A DNA stretch of 64,000 bases from Clostridium_AD sp036569345 (GTDB taxonomy: Bacteria; Bacillota; Clostridia; Clostridiales; Clostridiaceae). The stretch's first letter is position 1, and every line of letters begins with the position of its first letter. Shown here one piece after another: positions 34,650 to 42,601 of the stretch. The stretch is taken from contig NZ_DATCQT010000029.1 of NCBI RefSeq assembly GCF_036569345.1, positions 1 to 64,000 on the forward strand, given 5' to 3'. A program made the translations under genes and the position numbers. The notes under the pieces were generated by a model that saw only the letters and a program-made list of their open reading frames with translations, searched no databases and was not told the DNA's origin.

Positions 34650-35303
34650 ATGGAAATATCAAAATATATAGATCACACTATACTTAAGCCAGACGCGACT
34701 TTAGAGGCAGTTAAGAAAGTCTGCGCAGAAGCGCGAGAATACAATTTTGCTTCAGTTTGTGTAAATCCTTATTATGCAAAACTTGTAAGCACAGAACTTA
34801 AAGGAACTGGCGTAAAGACCTGCATCGTAATAGGATTCCCCTTAGGTGCAAATACCAAGGAAGTTAAAGCATTTGAAGCAGCAAACGCTGTAGAAAATGG
34901 TGCTGAGGAAGTTGATATGGTAATTAATATAGCAGCGCTTAAGGACAAGGAATATGATGTAGTGGAAAATGATATAAAAGCAGTAGTGGATAGTGTCAAG
35001 GGTAAAGCTTTGGTTAAAGTAATTATTGAATGTTGCCTTTTAACTAAAGAGGAAATGGTTATGGCCTGTAAACTCTCATTAAAGGCTGGTACAAATTTTG
35101 TGAAAACTTCAACAGGATTTAGTACAAGCGGCGCAAAACCTGAAGATGTTAAGCTTATGAGAGAGACAGTAGGCAAAGATATTGGAGTAAAAGCATCAGG
35201 TGGAATAAGAGACTATAAGACTACAATGGAAATGATAAGTGCAGGTGCTAGTAGAATAGGAGCAAGTGCAGGAATAGCCATAGTAGAAGAAGCCAATAAA
35301 TAA
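34650..35303 (+). CDS. deoC: deoxyribose-phosphate aldolase
   Basis: 217 residues, TIM barrel. Opening IDHTILKPDAT and the catalytic residues in EVDMVINIAALK, VKVIIECCLL and the Schiff-base Lys in NFVKTSTGFS are present, with VKASGGIRDY at the C terminus. It splits 2-deoxyribose-5-phosphate into acetaldehyde and glyceraldehyde-3-phosphate. The ATG at 34650 follows AGGAG; an in-frame TTG at 34629 lies upstream of it. Its place at the end of the ribose operon suggests that deoxyribose may also be taken up and phosphorylated by these proteins. Confidence 0.94.
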   Translation: MEISKYIDHTILKPDATLEAVKKVCAEAREYNFASVCVNPYYAKLVSTELKGTGVKTCIVIGFPLGANTKEVKAFEAANAVENGAEEVDMVINIAALKDKEYDVVENDIKAVVDSVKGKALVKVIIECCLLTKEEMVMACKLSLKAGTNFVKTSTGFSTSGAKPEDVKLMRETVGKDIGVKASGGIRDYKTTMEMISAGASRIGASAGIAIVEEANK

Positions 35304-35316
35304 AATTATTAAGTAA

Positions 35317-35358
35317 GCTAAGAAGCCCTGGATTTATTTCCATGGGCTTCTTAATTTT
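35317..35358 (+). terminator. terminator of the ribose operon
   Basis: Arms TAAGAAGCCC and GGGCTTCTTA with ATTTTAAT after. Confidence 0.75.
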
Positions 35359-35569
35359 AATAATATAATCAAATAAGTTAGATAGAAGCGATAAATATAA
35401 AAGAAAATTTATGAGAAGAGGAAAAGAAGTAATAGATATATTGTGTTGTAATTAGTAAATAAAACTGATAGAATACTATTAATAACTTACAATTAAATAG
35501 TTCGGATGAATGTAGCAGAAGAGTATAGAATATATCTATACACCTAAAAAGTAAAATTTTAAGGTACCG

Positions 35570-35738
35570 CACGGATATGACTGTTATAGGACGAGCCCTT
35601 GGAGAGACTCTTATTGAGCACCGAAGGAGAAAGTTGATTTTTACTAATTAAATTAGTGAAAATTTATGAAACTCTCAGGTAAAAGGACAGGGGATAATAT
35701 TGATTTCAAGGGTCGAGTATTATCTATTCGGCTTTTTT
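35570..35738 (+). ncRNA. glycine riboswitch, single aptamer with ghost 5' stem
   Basis: The conserved glycine aptamer segments appear in order: GGACGAGCCC, TTGGAGAG (35599-35606), CACCGAAGGAG (35620-35630), ACTCTCAGGTAAAAGGACA (35671-35689). They match the second aptamer of tandem glycine riboswitches. In place of a first aptamer is only a short stem (GGATATGAC...TGTTATAGG), the ghost form known from singlet riboswitches. Downstream, AAGGGTCGA (35708-35716) can pair with TCGGCTTTT (35728-35736) as a terminator ending in Ts, and GATAATATT (35693-35701) can instead pair with the terminator loop. Glycine would decide between these folds. It lies directly before the ACT and UPF0210 genes. Confidence 0.88.
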
Positions 35739-35766
35739 GTGTTTAAAAAAAATGGAGGTGAAAAAG

Positions 35767-36036
35767 ATGAAGGCTGTGCTAACTGTTATTGGAAAAGATA
35801 AAGTAGGTATTATTGCAAATGTATCCAATTTATTATTTGAAAAAAATGCTAATATCTTAGACATCAATCAAACTATTATGAATGAATTTTTTACTATGGT
35901 AATGCTAGTAGATTTATCTAATATTAATACTTCTTTAAAGGAACTAAATGAAATATTAATGGAAAAAAGTAAAATATTAAAAGTTTCAATAAGAATGCAA
36001 CATGAAGATGTTTTTAATTCAATGCATCTTGTATAG
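35767..36036 (+). CDS. ACT domain protein (UPF0237 type)
   Basis: 89 residues forming one ACT domain: VLTVIGKDKVGIIANVSNLL at the N terminus then NANILDINQTIM. ACT domains usually bind amino acids; free-standing ones may sense or regulate a partner enzyme. The ATG at 35767 is chosen because GGAGGTG precedes it. Only 10 bp separate it from the UPF0210 gene, and the two families are commonly found together. Because a glycine riboswitch precedes them, glycine or a related amino acid is a natural ligand to suspect. Function is not established. Confidence 0.9.
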   Translation: MKAVLTVIGKDKVGIIANVSNLLFEKNANILDINQTIMNEFFTMVMLVDLSNINTSLKELNEILMEKSKILKVSIRMQHEDVFNSMHLV

Positions 36037-36046
36037 GAGGTAGAAA

Positions 36047-37402
36047 GTGAATATTAATCAAATAATGGAAACAGTAAAAATGTTGGATGATGAAAAGTTA
36101 GATATTAGAACGCTTACTATGGGGATATCTTTACTCGATTGTTGTGACTTTGATGGTAAAAGGTCTAGAGCTAGGATCTACGAGAAAATTATGAAACTTG
36201 CTGGAAACTTAGTTAAGGTTGGGGAAGATTTAGAGATGGAATATGGAGTTCCAATAATTAATAAAAGAATTTCAGTTACCCCAATTTCATTAATAGCAGG
36301 AGCATCTCAGGATCAAAACTATGTAGAATATGCCATTATGCTAGATAAAATTTCAAGGGAACTTGGAATAAACTTTATTGGAGGATTTTCTGCATTAATT
36401 CAAAAGGGATATACTACTGGTGATCATAGACTCATTTCATCTATACCAGAAGCAATGAGAGTTACTGAGAGAGTATGCTCATCTGTATGCGTTGCAAGCT
36501 CTAAGGTTGGAATCAATATGGACGGAGTTCGTGAAATGGGCCAGATTATTAAGGAAGCTGCAAGGCTCACTGCAGATAGAGATGGGCTTGGTTGCGCAAA
36601 GATTGTAGTATTTGCAAATGCTGTGGAGGATAATCCGTTTATGGCAGGAGCTTTTCATGGAGTAGGGGAACCTGAGTGTACCTTAAATGTTGGAATAAGC
36701 GGGCCCGGTACAGTAAAAGTTGCACTTGAAAAAGTAAAAGGTGCTGATTTTGGAGTTGTAGCTGAAGTAATAAAGAAAACCGCATTTAAGATAACAAGAA
36801 TGGGTCAATTAGTTGGAATGGAAGCTGCAAAAAGATTAGATGTACCTTTTGGTATAGTAGATTTATCCTTGGCACCGACACCTGCTATAGGTGATAGTGT
36901 TGCTAGAATACTAGAGGAAATGGGACTTGAGGTGTGTGGAACTCATGGAACTACTGCAGCCCTAGCCATGCTAAATGACGCAGTTAAAAAAGGTGGAATA
37001 ATGGCTTCCGGTTCTGTTGGGGGACTAAGTGGCGCATTTATACCAGTAAGCGAAGATGAAGGAATGATTGAAGCCGTTGAAAAAGGTGCTTTAAACATTG
37101 AGAAACTTGAGGCTATGACATGTGTATGTTCAGTAGGACTAGACATGATTGCAATTCCAGGAGATACACCTGCAGAAACAATTTCAGCAATTATTGCTGA
37201 TGAGTGTGCAATTGGAATGATAAACAATAAAACAACTGCAACAAGGCTTATACCAGCACCTGGTAAAAAAGTAGGGGACTCAGTTGAATTTGGGGGACTC
37301 CTTGGACGTGCACCTGTTATGAAAGTAAGTGAATTCTCAAGTGTAGATTTTATTAATCGTGGTGGAAGGATTCCAGCACCTATACATAGCTTTAAGAATT
37401 AG
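36047..37402 (+). CDS. UPF0210/PFL family protein, function unknown
   Basis: 451 residues, the usual length of this conserved family (also called DUF711). Features are LTMGISLLDC near the start, INKRISVTPISLIAGAS, a glycine-rich region (MAGAFHGVGEPECTLNVGIS), the stretch FGIVDLSLAPTPAIGDSVA and GLDMIAIPGDTPAETISAI. The family is related in fold to glycyl-radical-type enzymes by name only; no reaction is known. It starts at a GTG behind GGAGGT. Control by a glycine riboswitch suggests a role in glycine supply, use or detoxification. Confidence 0.88.
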   Translation: MNINQIMETVKMLDDEKLDIRTLTMGISLLDCCDFDGKRSRARIYEKIMKLAGNLVKVGEDLEMEYGVPIINKRISVTPISLIAGASQDQNYVEYAIMLDKISRELGINFIGGFSALIQKGYTTGDHRLISSIPEAMRVTERVCSSVCVASSKVGINMDGVREMGQIIKEAARLTADRDGLGCAKIVVFANAVEDNPFMAGAFHGVGEPECTLNVGISGPGTVKVALEKVKGADFGVVAEVIKKTAFKITRMGQLVGMEAAKRLDVPFGIVDLSLAPTPAIGDSVARILEEMGLEVCGTHGTTAALAMLNDAVKKGGIMASGSVGGLSGAFIPVSEDEGMIEAVEKGALNIEKLEAMTCVCSVGLDMIAIPGDTPAETISAIIADECAIGMINNKTTATRLIPAPGKKVGDSVEFGGLLGRAPVMKVSEFSSVDFINRGGRIPAPIHSFKN

Positions 37403-37479
37403 AAAGGATACAAATTAATTATACTGGAACAATTTTATATATAACTCATAAGTTATTATATAATGCACAGGAGGTTCTA

Positions 37480-38205
37480 ATGTATAATTATTATAATAGA
37501 TCTAATATGATAAAACCAAGCATTGTTAGTTATGCAAGTGGAGATGTAAATGGAGATAAAATACCTGATAATGTGTATTTAACGGGTATAAAGACACCAG
37601 ATAGTCCCTTTATTCAAAATATTACACTTGTAATTCAAAATGGAATGACAGGGGAATTTACTAGTGTATCACTCCGTGATAATGCAGGATATAATCCTAC
37701 ACTATTTTTAGGGGATTTTACTGGGAATGGTGTAGATGATATTTTGATAGGGATTAATTCCGGTGGTAGTGGTGGAATTATGTACTACTATATTTATTCG
37801 TTTATTAAGAATGTTCCACAATTACTGTTTGATTTTAATGTGTATAACGATTTATATAAATATGATGTTACTTATAAAGACAACTATAAGGTAGAAGTTA
37901 TTAGTAAGAATAATAATCAAAAATACATTATAGACATATCCAATAGGGGAGTAGATTATTTATCTGAAATATATGATAAGTTTGGGAAGCTTAAAAGTCC
38001 AATCAACGGATTTGTAAATCCTATAGGTGGATTATATCCTGTGGATTTTGATTCAAATAAAGTATATGAGTTATTGGCATATCAAAAGATAGCTGGAAGA
38101 TATAATGCAGATTCCTTAGGTTATGTTTTGAATACTTTAAAATGGAAAGATAATAAATTTGTTTTGGATAATCAGAATGTAGCTATCTTTGGATCACAGG
38201 TATAG
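37480..38205 (+). CDS. FG-GAP/VCBS-like repeat protein
   Basis: 241 residues, no signal peptide or membrane segment. Two calcium-loop-like motifs occur, SGDVNGDKIPDNVYL (about 20-34) and GDFTGNGVDDILIG (about 77-90), as in FG-GAP or VCBS beta-propeller blades. The remainder is rich in Asn, Tyr and Asp. Similar small proteins occur in spore-formers, but I do not know a function. AGGAGG precedes the ATG and a terminator follows, so it is a single-gene unit. Confidence 0.75.
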   Translation: MYNYYNRSNMIKPSIVSYASGDVNGDKIPDNVYLTGIKTPDSPFIQNITLVIQNGMTGEFTSVSLRDNAGYNPTLFLGDFTGNGVDDILIGINSGGSGGIMYYYIYSFIKNVPQLLFDFNVYNDLYKYDVTYKDNYKVEVISKNNNQKYIIDISNRGVDYLSEIYDKFGKLKSPINGFVNPIGGLYPVDFDSNKVYELLAYQKIAGRYNADSLGYVLNTLKWKDNKFVLDNQNVAIFGSQV

Positions 38206-38537
38206 AGCATTTATAATTTGGATATTAGATGGAGAGCGAAATAAAATGCTCTCCTTTTTTCTTTGTCAATAAATTGTATACACAATTTGTTTTTATTACA
38301 TTCTTAAAGAGAAAAAGGGAATGTAACTTTTGTGCTATAATTTAGTCATTCAAGTTATAAGAGAGTTAAGATTAAGGCAAAGACTTATGAACAATGGATT
38401 TACTTCAATAGTAAGTCCTTTTTGTTATTTAGAAATAAATAAAGCTACTAAAAATAATAAATTAATTATTTTAACATTGAAGTTGAAGTGTTTTTTCATT
38501 TTCATTCGTTATATAAAGTGTAAGGATAAAAAATGGG
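38206..38537. other. intergenic region before the ECF sigma gene
   Basis: 332 bases. After the terminator at 38231-38260 the sequence GGGAATGTAAC (near 38318-38328) is followed about 17 bases later by GTCATTC, a layout like an ECF-type promoter, so the sigma factor may drive its own gene. An 85-codon frame here overlaps the sigma gene and looks spurious. Confidence 0.4.
38231..38260 (+). terminator. terminator of the repeat-protein gene
   Basis: GGAGAGC (38231-38237) pairs with GCTCTCC (38248-38254), followed by six Ts. Confidence 0.88.
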
Positions 38538-39050
38538 GTGATGGTTATTCAAAAGGAACAGTTTGCAAGCTATATAAAACAATATGAGCGTTTAATCATC
38601 ACTATTTGTCTATCCTTTACAAAAGATTACTTTGATGCAGAAGATTTAGCACAACAAACTTTTTTATCTGCCTATACGAATTTTGGTAAATTTAATGGAT
38701 TAAATTTTAAGGCTTGGCTTACAACAATTGCTGTTAATAAATGCAAAGACTTTCTTAAAAGTCCAACTAGGGTTATACATATCTTATCTGATGAAGATTT
38801 TAATAGTTTAAAAGATATGGGAGATACACCTGAGGAAACACTTATAAAAAAACATAGTAGGCAGAAAATACATTGTTTATGTGAAAAATTAAAAGATCCT
38901 TATAGGGTCGTGGCAATAAAGTATTTTTGTGAAGATATTAAGCTGTCAGATATGGTAAAAGATACAGGTCAAAGTTTGAAAACATTGCAAACCCATCTTT
39001 ATAGATCTAAAAAGCTTCTGAAAGTTTTATGGGAGGAGGAGTTTATGTGA
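38538..39050 (+). CDS. ECF-type RNA polymerase sigma factor
   Basis: 170 residues. Region 2 is seen as YFDAEDLAQQTFLSAYTNF with KAWLTTIAVNKCKDFL; region 4 as IKLSDMVKDTGQSLKTLQTHLYRSKKLL. The short linker and absence of regions 1 and 3 define an ECF factor. The start is uncertain: GTG at 38538 and ATG at 38541 are in frame, but GGGG lies almost on top of them and the next site (AAGGA, 38522-38526) is far. The stop overlaps the anti-sigma start, the classic arrangement for a sigma and its inhibitor. Confidence 0.9.
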   Translation: MMVIQKEQFASYIKQYERLIITICLSFTKDYFDAEDLAQQTFLSAYTNFGKFNGLNFKAWLTTIAVNKCKDFLKSPTRVIHILSDEDFNSLKDMGDTPEETLIKKHSRQKIHCLCEKLKDPYRVVAIKYFCEDIKLSDMVKDTGQSLKTLQTHLYRSKKLLKVLWEEEFM

Positions 39051-39505
39051 GTAGTACATTATTTAGAGAAAATGGCCACTTAAGTAAAATATCATTAGTA
39101 GGGTTTAAAGAGGGTTCTCTTAGTGATAATGAACTGATTTTATTATCAGAACATATTTGTTTGTGTGAAGTCTGTGCTGATGCTTTAGCTGATAGTTTTA
39201 ATGATGAAGAACTTTCGGATGCTCCTTTAGGATTTGAACAGGAAATACTAGGCAAGATAAAAAAGAGAAAAGAAAGTTATAATCATTTCGTATTTTATTC
39301 TTTTAGGGTTGTAATGGCAGCAAGTATAGCATTAATGTTTGTTTTTTCTAATGGATTAAATTTTGTTGCAAATACGAAAGTAGAAGCATTAAAGGTAAAC
39401 CCTATAAGTCTAAGCAATATAAATACAATTAGTTTAAATCTTAATAATTTTTCACAAAAAATAATTAGCATGGAGGTTTTTAATAATGAAAAAGGAAAAA
39501 AGTAA
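39047..39505 (+). CDS. zinc-finger anti-sigma factor, single membrane span
   Basis: 152 residues. The N-terminal cytoplasmic domain has the ZAS motif HICLCEVC (His-x3-Cys-x2-Cys, about residue 37), followed by one membrane segment (VVMAASIALMFVFSNGL) and a short outer domain. Translation starts at the GTG at 39047, which overlaps the sigma stop; the GGAGGAGGAG site lies inside the sigma gene. It should hold the preceding sigma factor inactive until an envelope or redox signal arrives. Its end overlaps the following membrane-protein gene by 20 bp. Confidence 0.85.
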   Translation: MSSTLFRENGHLSKISLVGFKEGSLSDNELILLSEHICLCEVCADALADSFNDEELSDAPLGFEQEILGKIKKRKESYNHFVFYSFRVVMAASIALMFVFSNGLNFVANTKVEALKVNPISLSNINTISLNLNNFSQKIISMEVFNNEKGKK

Positions 39506-40016
39506 ATTTTTAACCTTTGGTTTTTCACTTATGCCAGGGGCAGGTCATATGTATATGGGTTTTATGAAGATGGGCATATCACTTATGGCAGTATTCTTTT
39601 TGTTAATATTTCTTTCTAGCTGGCTTAGTATTGGTCCACTTCTTTACGTGCTGCCGTTAATCTGGTTTTATTCGTTTTTCGATTGTATGAACAAACGTTA
39701 TTCAACAGATGAGGAGTTTTTACTTTTAGAGGATAATTATTTGTTTTCTTTAGATGAACTTGCAAAAATAGATAAAGACATTTTTAAAAAACACAGATTG
39801 TTATCAGGAATACTACTTGTGCTTTTAGGTATTTATTTAATATGGAATAACCTCATTAACAGTTTAGGTTTAAATGGGTATATTTCAAACGAAGTATATA
39901 ACGCTATCAATGTTGCAACAAGTGTGGCTCCTCAGATAATAATTGGTGTTGTAATAATTGTCGTGGGTGCAAAACTTATTATAGGTAAGAAAAAAGAGTG
40001 TGATATGAATGATTAA
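39486..40016 (+). CDS. multi-span membrane protein, TM2-like N terminus
   Basis: 176 residues, function unknown. The start (KFLTFGFSLMPGAGHMYMGFMKMG) resembles TM2-domain proteins, with a PGAGHMYMG turn. About five hydrophobic segments are seen, two in the C-terminal third (LLSGILLVLLGIYLI and PQIIIGVVIIVVGAKLII), the last like DUF5668 helices. It overlaps both neighbours and so belongs to the sigma operon. It may be a target or an envelope-sensing partner. Confidence 0.75.
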   Translation: MKKEKSKFLTFGFSLMPGAGHMYMGFMKMGISLMAVFFLLIFLSSWLSIGPLLYVLPLIWFYSFFDCMNKRYSTDEEFLLLEDNYLFSLDELAKIDKDIFKKHRLLSGILLVLLGIYLIWNNLINSLGLNGYISNEVYNAINVATSVAPQIIIGVVIIVVGAKLIIGKKKECDMND

Positions 40017-40314
40017 GGGACGCCTTGTTGGAACATTTACAACTGGAATAGTTTTAGTTATGTTTGGAGTAATGTTTTTACTTCAGTTAATATATCCAAG
40101 TATTAGTTATCTAAAAATAGCATCATTGTGGCCACTTGTTTTAGTTTTCCTTGGAATTGAAATTATTATTGCTTGCTTAATAAATAAAGAAGAAATAATG
40201 AAATACGATTTTGGAGCAATAATTTTAATATTAATAGTATCATTCTTTGCAATGGGAATGGGATGTATGGAGTATGTAATTACTCATATAGAACAGTTTA
40301 GAACTGTGTTTTAA
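40009..40314 (+). CDS. small membrane protein, LiaI/LiaF-N-like
   Basis: 101 residues with three hydrophobic segments (TGIVLVMFGVMFLLQLI, LWPLVLVFLGIEIIIACLI and AIILILIVSFFAMGMG). The WPLVLVFLGIEII stretch is typical of the N-terminal membrane domain of LiaI/LiaF-type envelope-stress proteins. The ATG overlaps the end of the preceding gene by eight bases. It is the last gene of the sigma operon; a role in cell-envelope stress is inferred from the family resemblance and context. Confidence 0.75.
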   Translation: MIKGRLVGTFTTGIVLVMFGVMFLLQLIYPSISYLKIASLWPLVLVFLGIEIIIACLINKEEIMKYDFGAIILILIVSFFAMGMGCMEYVITHIEQFRTVF

Positions 40315-40320
40315 ATTAAG

Positions 40321-40360
40321 AAATTCTGTACTTAAATTTGGTTAAGTACAGAATTTTTTT
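40321..40360 (+). terminator. terminator of the ECF sigma operon
   Basis: Arms AAATTCTGTACTTAA and TTAAGTACAGAATTT, then Ts. Confidence 0.88.
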
Positions 40361-40563
40361 ATTATGGTGGTGAAATTTTAAAATTTTATTATATTTTCTG
40401 ATTTGAAATTTTTCATGAAGTTTAGTGAATTTTGAATTTAGTTGTTTTTGTTTATAGAAATACACCTAAAGTACATGTATACGACTATGAACTGAGACAA
40501 GTATGAAGTATGATGGTAGAAGGACTGTAAGGTATTAGTTTTTAATGAAAAGGAGAATTTAAC

Positions 40564-42450
40564 ATGAAACCTATTTTAATAATTGCACCACACACAAAAA
40601 TTCAATGCGAGGCTAAAAAAGTAGCTGATAACTATTATGATGTAGATGTAGAGTTAGCATTGTTAGATGATGCAATTAAAATAGCTAAATATGCAGAAAA
40701 TCATGGAGTAGAGGTCATAATATCTAGGGGTGGTACTGCAAGAATTATTGAAAATGCTGTAACAGTGCCTGTAATAGAGATACAGGTTTCACCTTATGAT
40801 ATGCTTAGTGCAATATATACTGCAAAAAAATATGGAAAAAATATTTTTATTATTGGATTTAAAAATGTTATAGAAAAAGTACATTTGTCAGGTCCTATTT
40901 TAGATATAAACATACATGCTTATGAAATTGATAATGAGGAAGATGGAAACGTATATATAAAAAACTTGATCAATTCAGGTACAAAAATTGATGCTCTGCT
41001 TGGTGGTACAGTTGCTGAGAACTTAGCTATAAAATATAATATACATACTGTTTTTTTGGAAACGGGTACTACTTCAATAGAATTTAGTATTAATGAGGCA
41101 AGAAAAATTGCAGAAGTTTCACGCAAAGAAAAGGAAAAAACGGAGAAAATCAAAGCAATTTTACATTATATAAGTGAAGGAATTATTGCTATAGATAGAG
41201 AAAGGCGGATTACTACATTTAATTCTTCAGCAGAAAAAATAATGGGCATTTCTAATAAAGATGCTATAGGTCAATTAGTTGACGAATTAATTCCAGATAC
41301 AAAACTTTCAAGAGTTATAGAAAAAAACAAACCTGAACTTGGACGGTTACAACAAATCGGAAAAACTCAAGTTCTAGTTAATAGAGTACCTATAATTATA
41401 AAAGGTAAAACAGTTGGCGCTGTTGCGACTTTTCAAGATGTAACTAAGATACAAGAATATGAGCAGAGAATTAGGGCTAAGCTTTTATCAAAAGGAAATG
41501 TAGCTAAATATGATTTCTCAAAAATTATAGGAAAAAGTAAAAATTTGCTTAAAACTAAAGAAAAAGCTAAAAAGTATGCTTCAAATGATAGTACTGTATT
41601 AATTGTTGGTGAAAGTGGTACAGGCAAGGAGATGTTTGCACAGAGTATACATTTAGAGAGCATACGGAAAAATGGACCTTTTGTAGCTGTGAATTGTGCT
41701 GCAATAAATCAAAATTTATTAGAAAGTGAACTCTTCGGATATGAAGAAGGGGCATTTACTGGTGCTAAGAAAACTGGTAAAACAGGTCTTTTTGTTGAGG
41801 CACATGGGGGTACAATATTTTTAGACGAAATTGGTGAGATAGGAATTGAATTGCAAGCGAGTCTACTTAGAGTGCTCCAGGAAAGGGGAATCAGACCAAT
41901 AGGCTCAAGTAAAGTAATTCCTGTAGACATACGTATAATTGCTGCTACTAATAAAAACCTTCTACAAGAAATAGAAAAAGGTGATTTTAGAAGTGATTTG
42001 TACTATCGCTTAAATATTTTAAAGTTACAAGTACCTACTTTAAGGGATAGAAAAGATGACATAAAAATGCTTATCGAACATTTCGCTTGTACAATTTCCT
42101 TAAGATATAATAAAAATGTAGAAATATCAAAGGAGGCAATAGAAAAATTACAGGGTTATAATTGGACTGGTAACATAAGAGAGTTGGAAAATGTAATCGA
42201 GAGACTTGTGGTTTTAAATGATAATATAATAACTGGGGAACAAGTCAAAGAAGTAATAGATGAAGAAATAGAGGAAGCAAATTATGAGAATTCAGATTAT
42301 AAAGATGAAAATGTTGATTCATTAGAAGAGGTGAAGAAAAGACATATTTATAAAATTCTATCTGAATGTGGTGACAATCAAACTTTAACAGCTAGTAGAC
42401 TAGGTATTAGTCGTACACATCTTTGGCGCATTATAAACAATTACAAATAA
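40564..42450 (+). CDS. PrpR-like sigma-54-dependent transcriptional activator
   Basis: 628 residues. The N-terminal PrpR_N sensor domain (about 1-190, VIISRGGTARIIENAVTVPVI) is followed by a PAS domain (about 195-300), a AAA+ ATPase with Walker A GESGTGKE, the sigma-54 contact loop GAFTGA and Walker B GGTIFLDEIGE, and a C-terminal Fis-type helix-turn-helix (LTASRLGISRTHLWRIINN). It activates promoters read by sigma-54 polymerase. Two -24/-12 promoters lie just downstream, before pckA and before the LeuC-type gene, and are its probable targets. PrpR_N domains sense small carboxylic acids; the effector here is unknown. Confidence 0.93.
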   Translation: MKPILIIAPHTKIQCEAKKVADNYYDVDVELALLDDAIKIAKYAENHGVEVIISRGGTARIIENAVTVPVIEIQVSPYDMLSAIYTAKKYGKNIFIIGFKNVIEKVHLSGPILDINIHAYEIDNEEDGNVYIKNLINSGTKIDALLGGTVAENLAIKYNIHTVFLETGTTSIEFSINEARKIAEVSRKEKEKTEKIKAILHYISEGIIAIDRERRITTFNSSAEKIMGISNKDAIGQLVDELIPDTKLSRVIEKNKPELGRLQQIGKTQVLVNRVPIIIKGKTVGAVATFQDVTKIQEYEQRIRAKLLSKGNVAKYDFSKIIGKSKNLLKTKEKAKKYASNDSTVLIVGESGTGKEMFAQSIHLESIRKNGPFVAVNCAAINQNLLESELFGYEEGAFTGAKKTGKTGLFVEAHGGTIFLDEIGEIGIELQASLLRVLQERGIRPIGSSKVIPVDIRIIAATNKNLLQEIEKGDFRSDLYYRLNILKLQVPTLRDRKDDIKMLIEHFACTISLRYNKNVEISKEAIEKLQGYNWTGNIRELENVIERLVVLNDNIITGEQVKEVIDEEIEEANYENSDYKDENVDSLEEVKKRHIYKILSECGDNQTLTASRLGISRTHLWRIINNYK

Positions 42451-42516
42451 TAATTATTGAGGATTAGCTTTAATAATATTTCAAACAAATGTACTTATAA
42501 TATAGGAATTATAAAG

Positions 42517-42534
42517 TTGGCGTAAATATTGCTA
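42517..42534 (+). promoter_or_regulatory. sigma-54 promoter of pckA
   Basis: TTGGC at the -24 element and TTGCT at -12, with exactly 10 bases between the GG (42519-42520) and the GC (42531-42532). It lies 68 bases before pckA and directly downstream of the activator gene. Confidence 0.82.
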
Positions 42535-42601
42535 TTAAGATATAGAGCAAGTATTTTGTTAAGGCTGATGATCTGAAATTTATTAATAGGGGGGAAATAA
42601 T

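Larger units (their letters stand above)
35304..35766. other. intergenic region holding a glycine riboswitch
   Basis: 463 bases. The deoC terminator is at 35317-35358. The stretch 35360-35560 has no recognised gene. It contains TACACCTAAA (35539-35548), a string found again upstream of the gene at 40564. The riboswitch fills the rest. Confidence 0.7.

Noticed and set aside
38330..38587. 85-codon plus-strand frame before the ECF sigma gene
   Set aside because: No ribosome binding site, composition like noncoding AT-rich DNA, and its end runs into the sigma gene in another frame.
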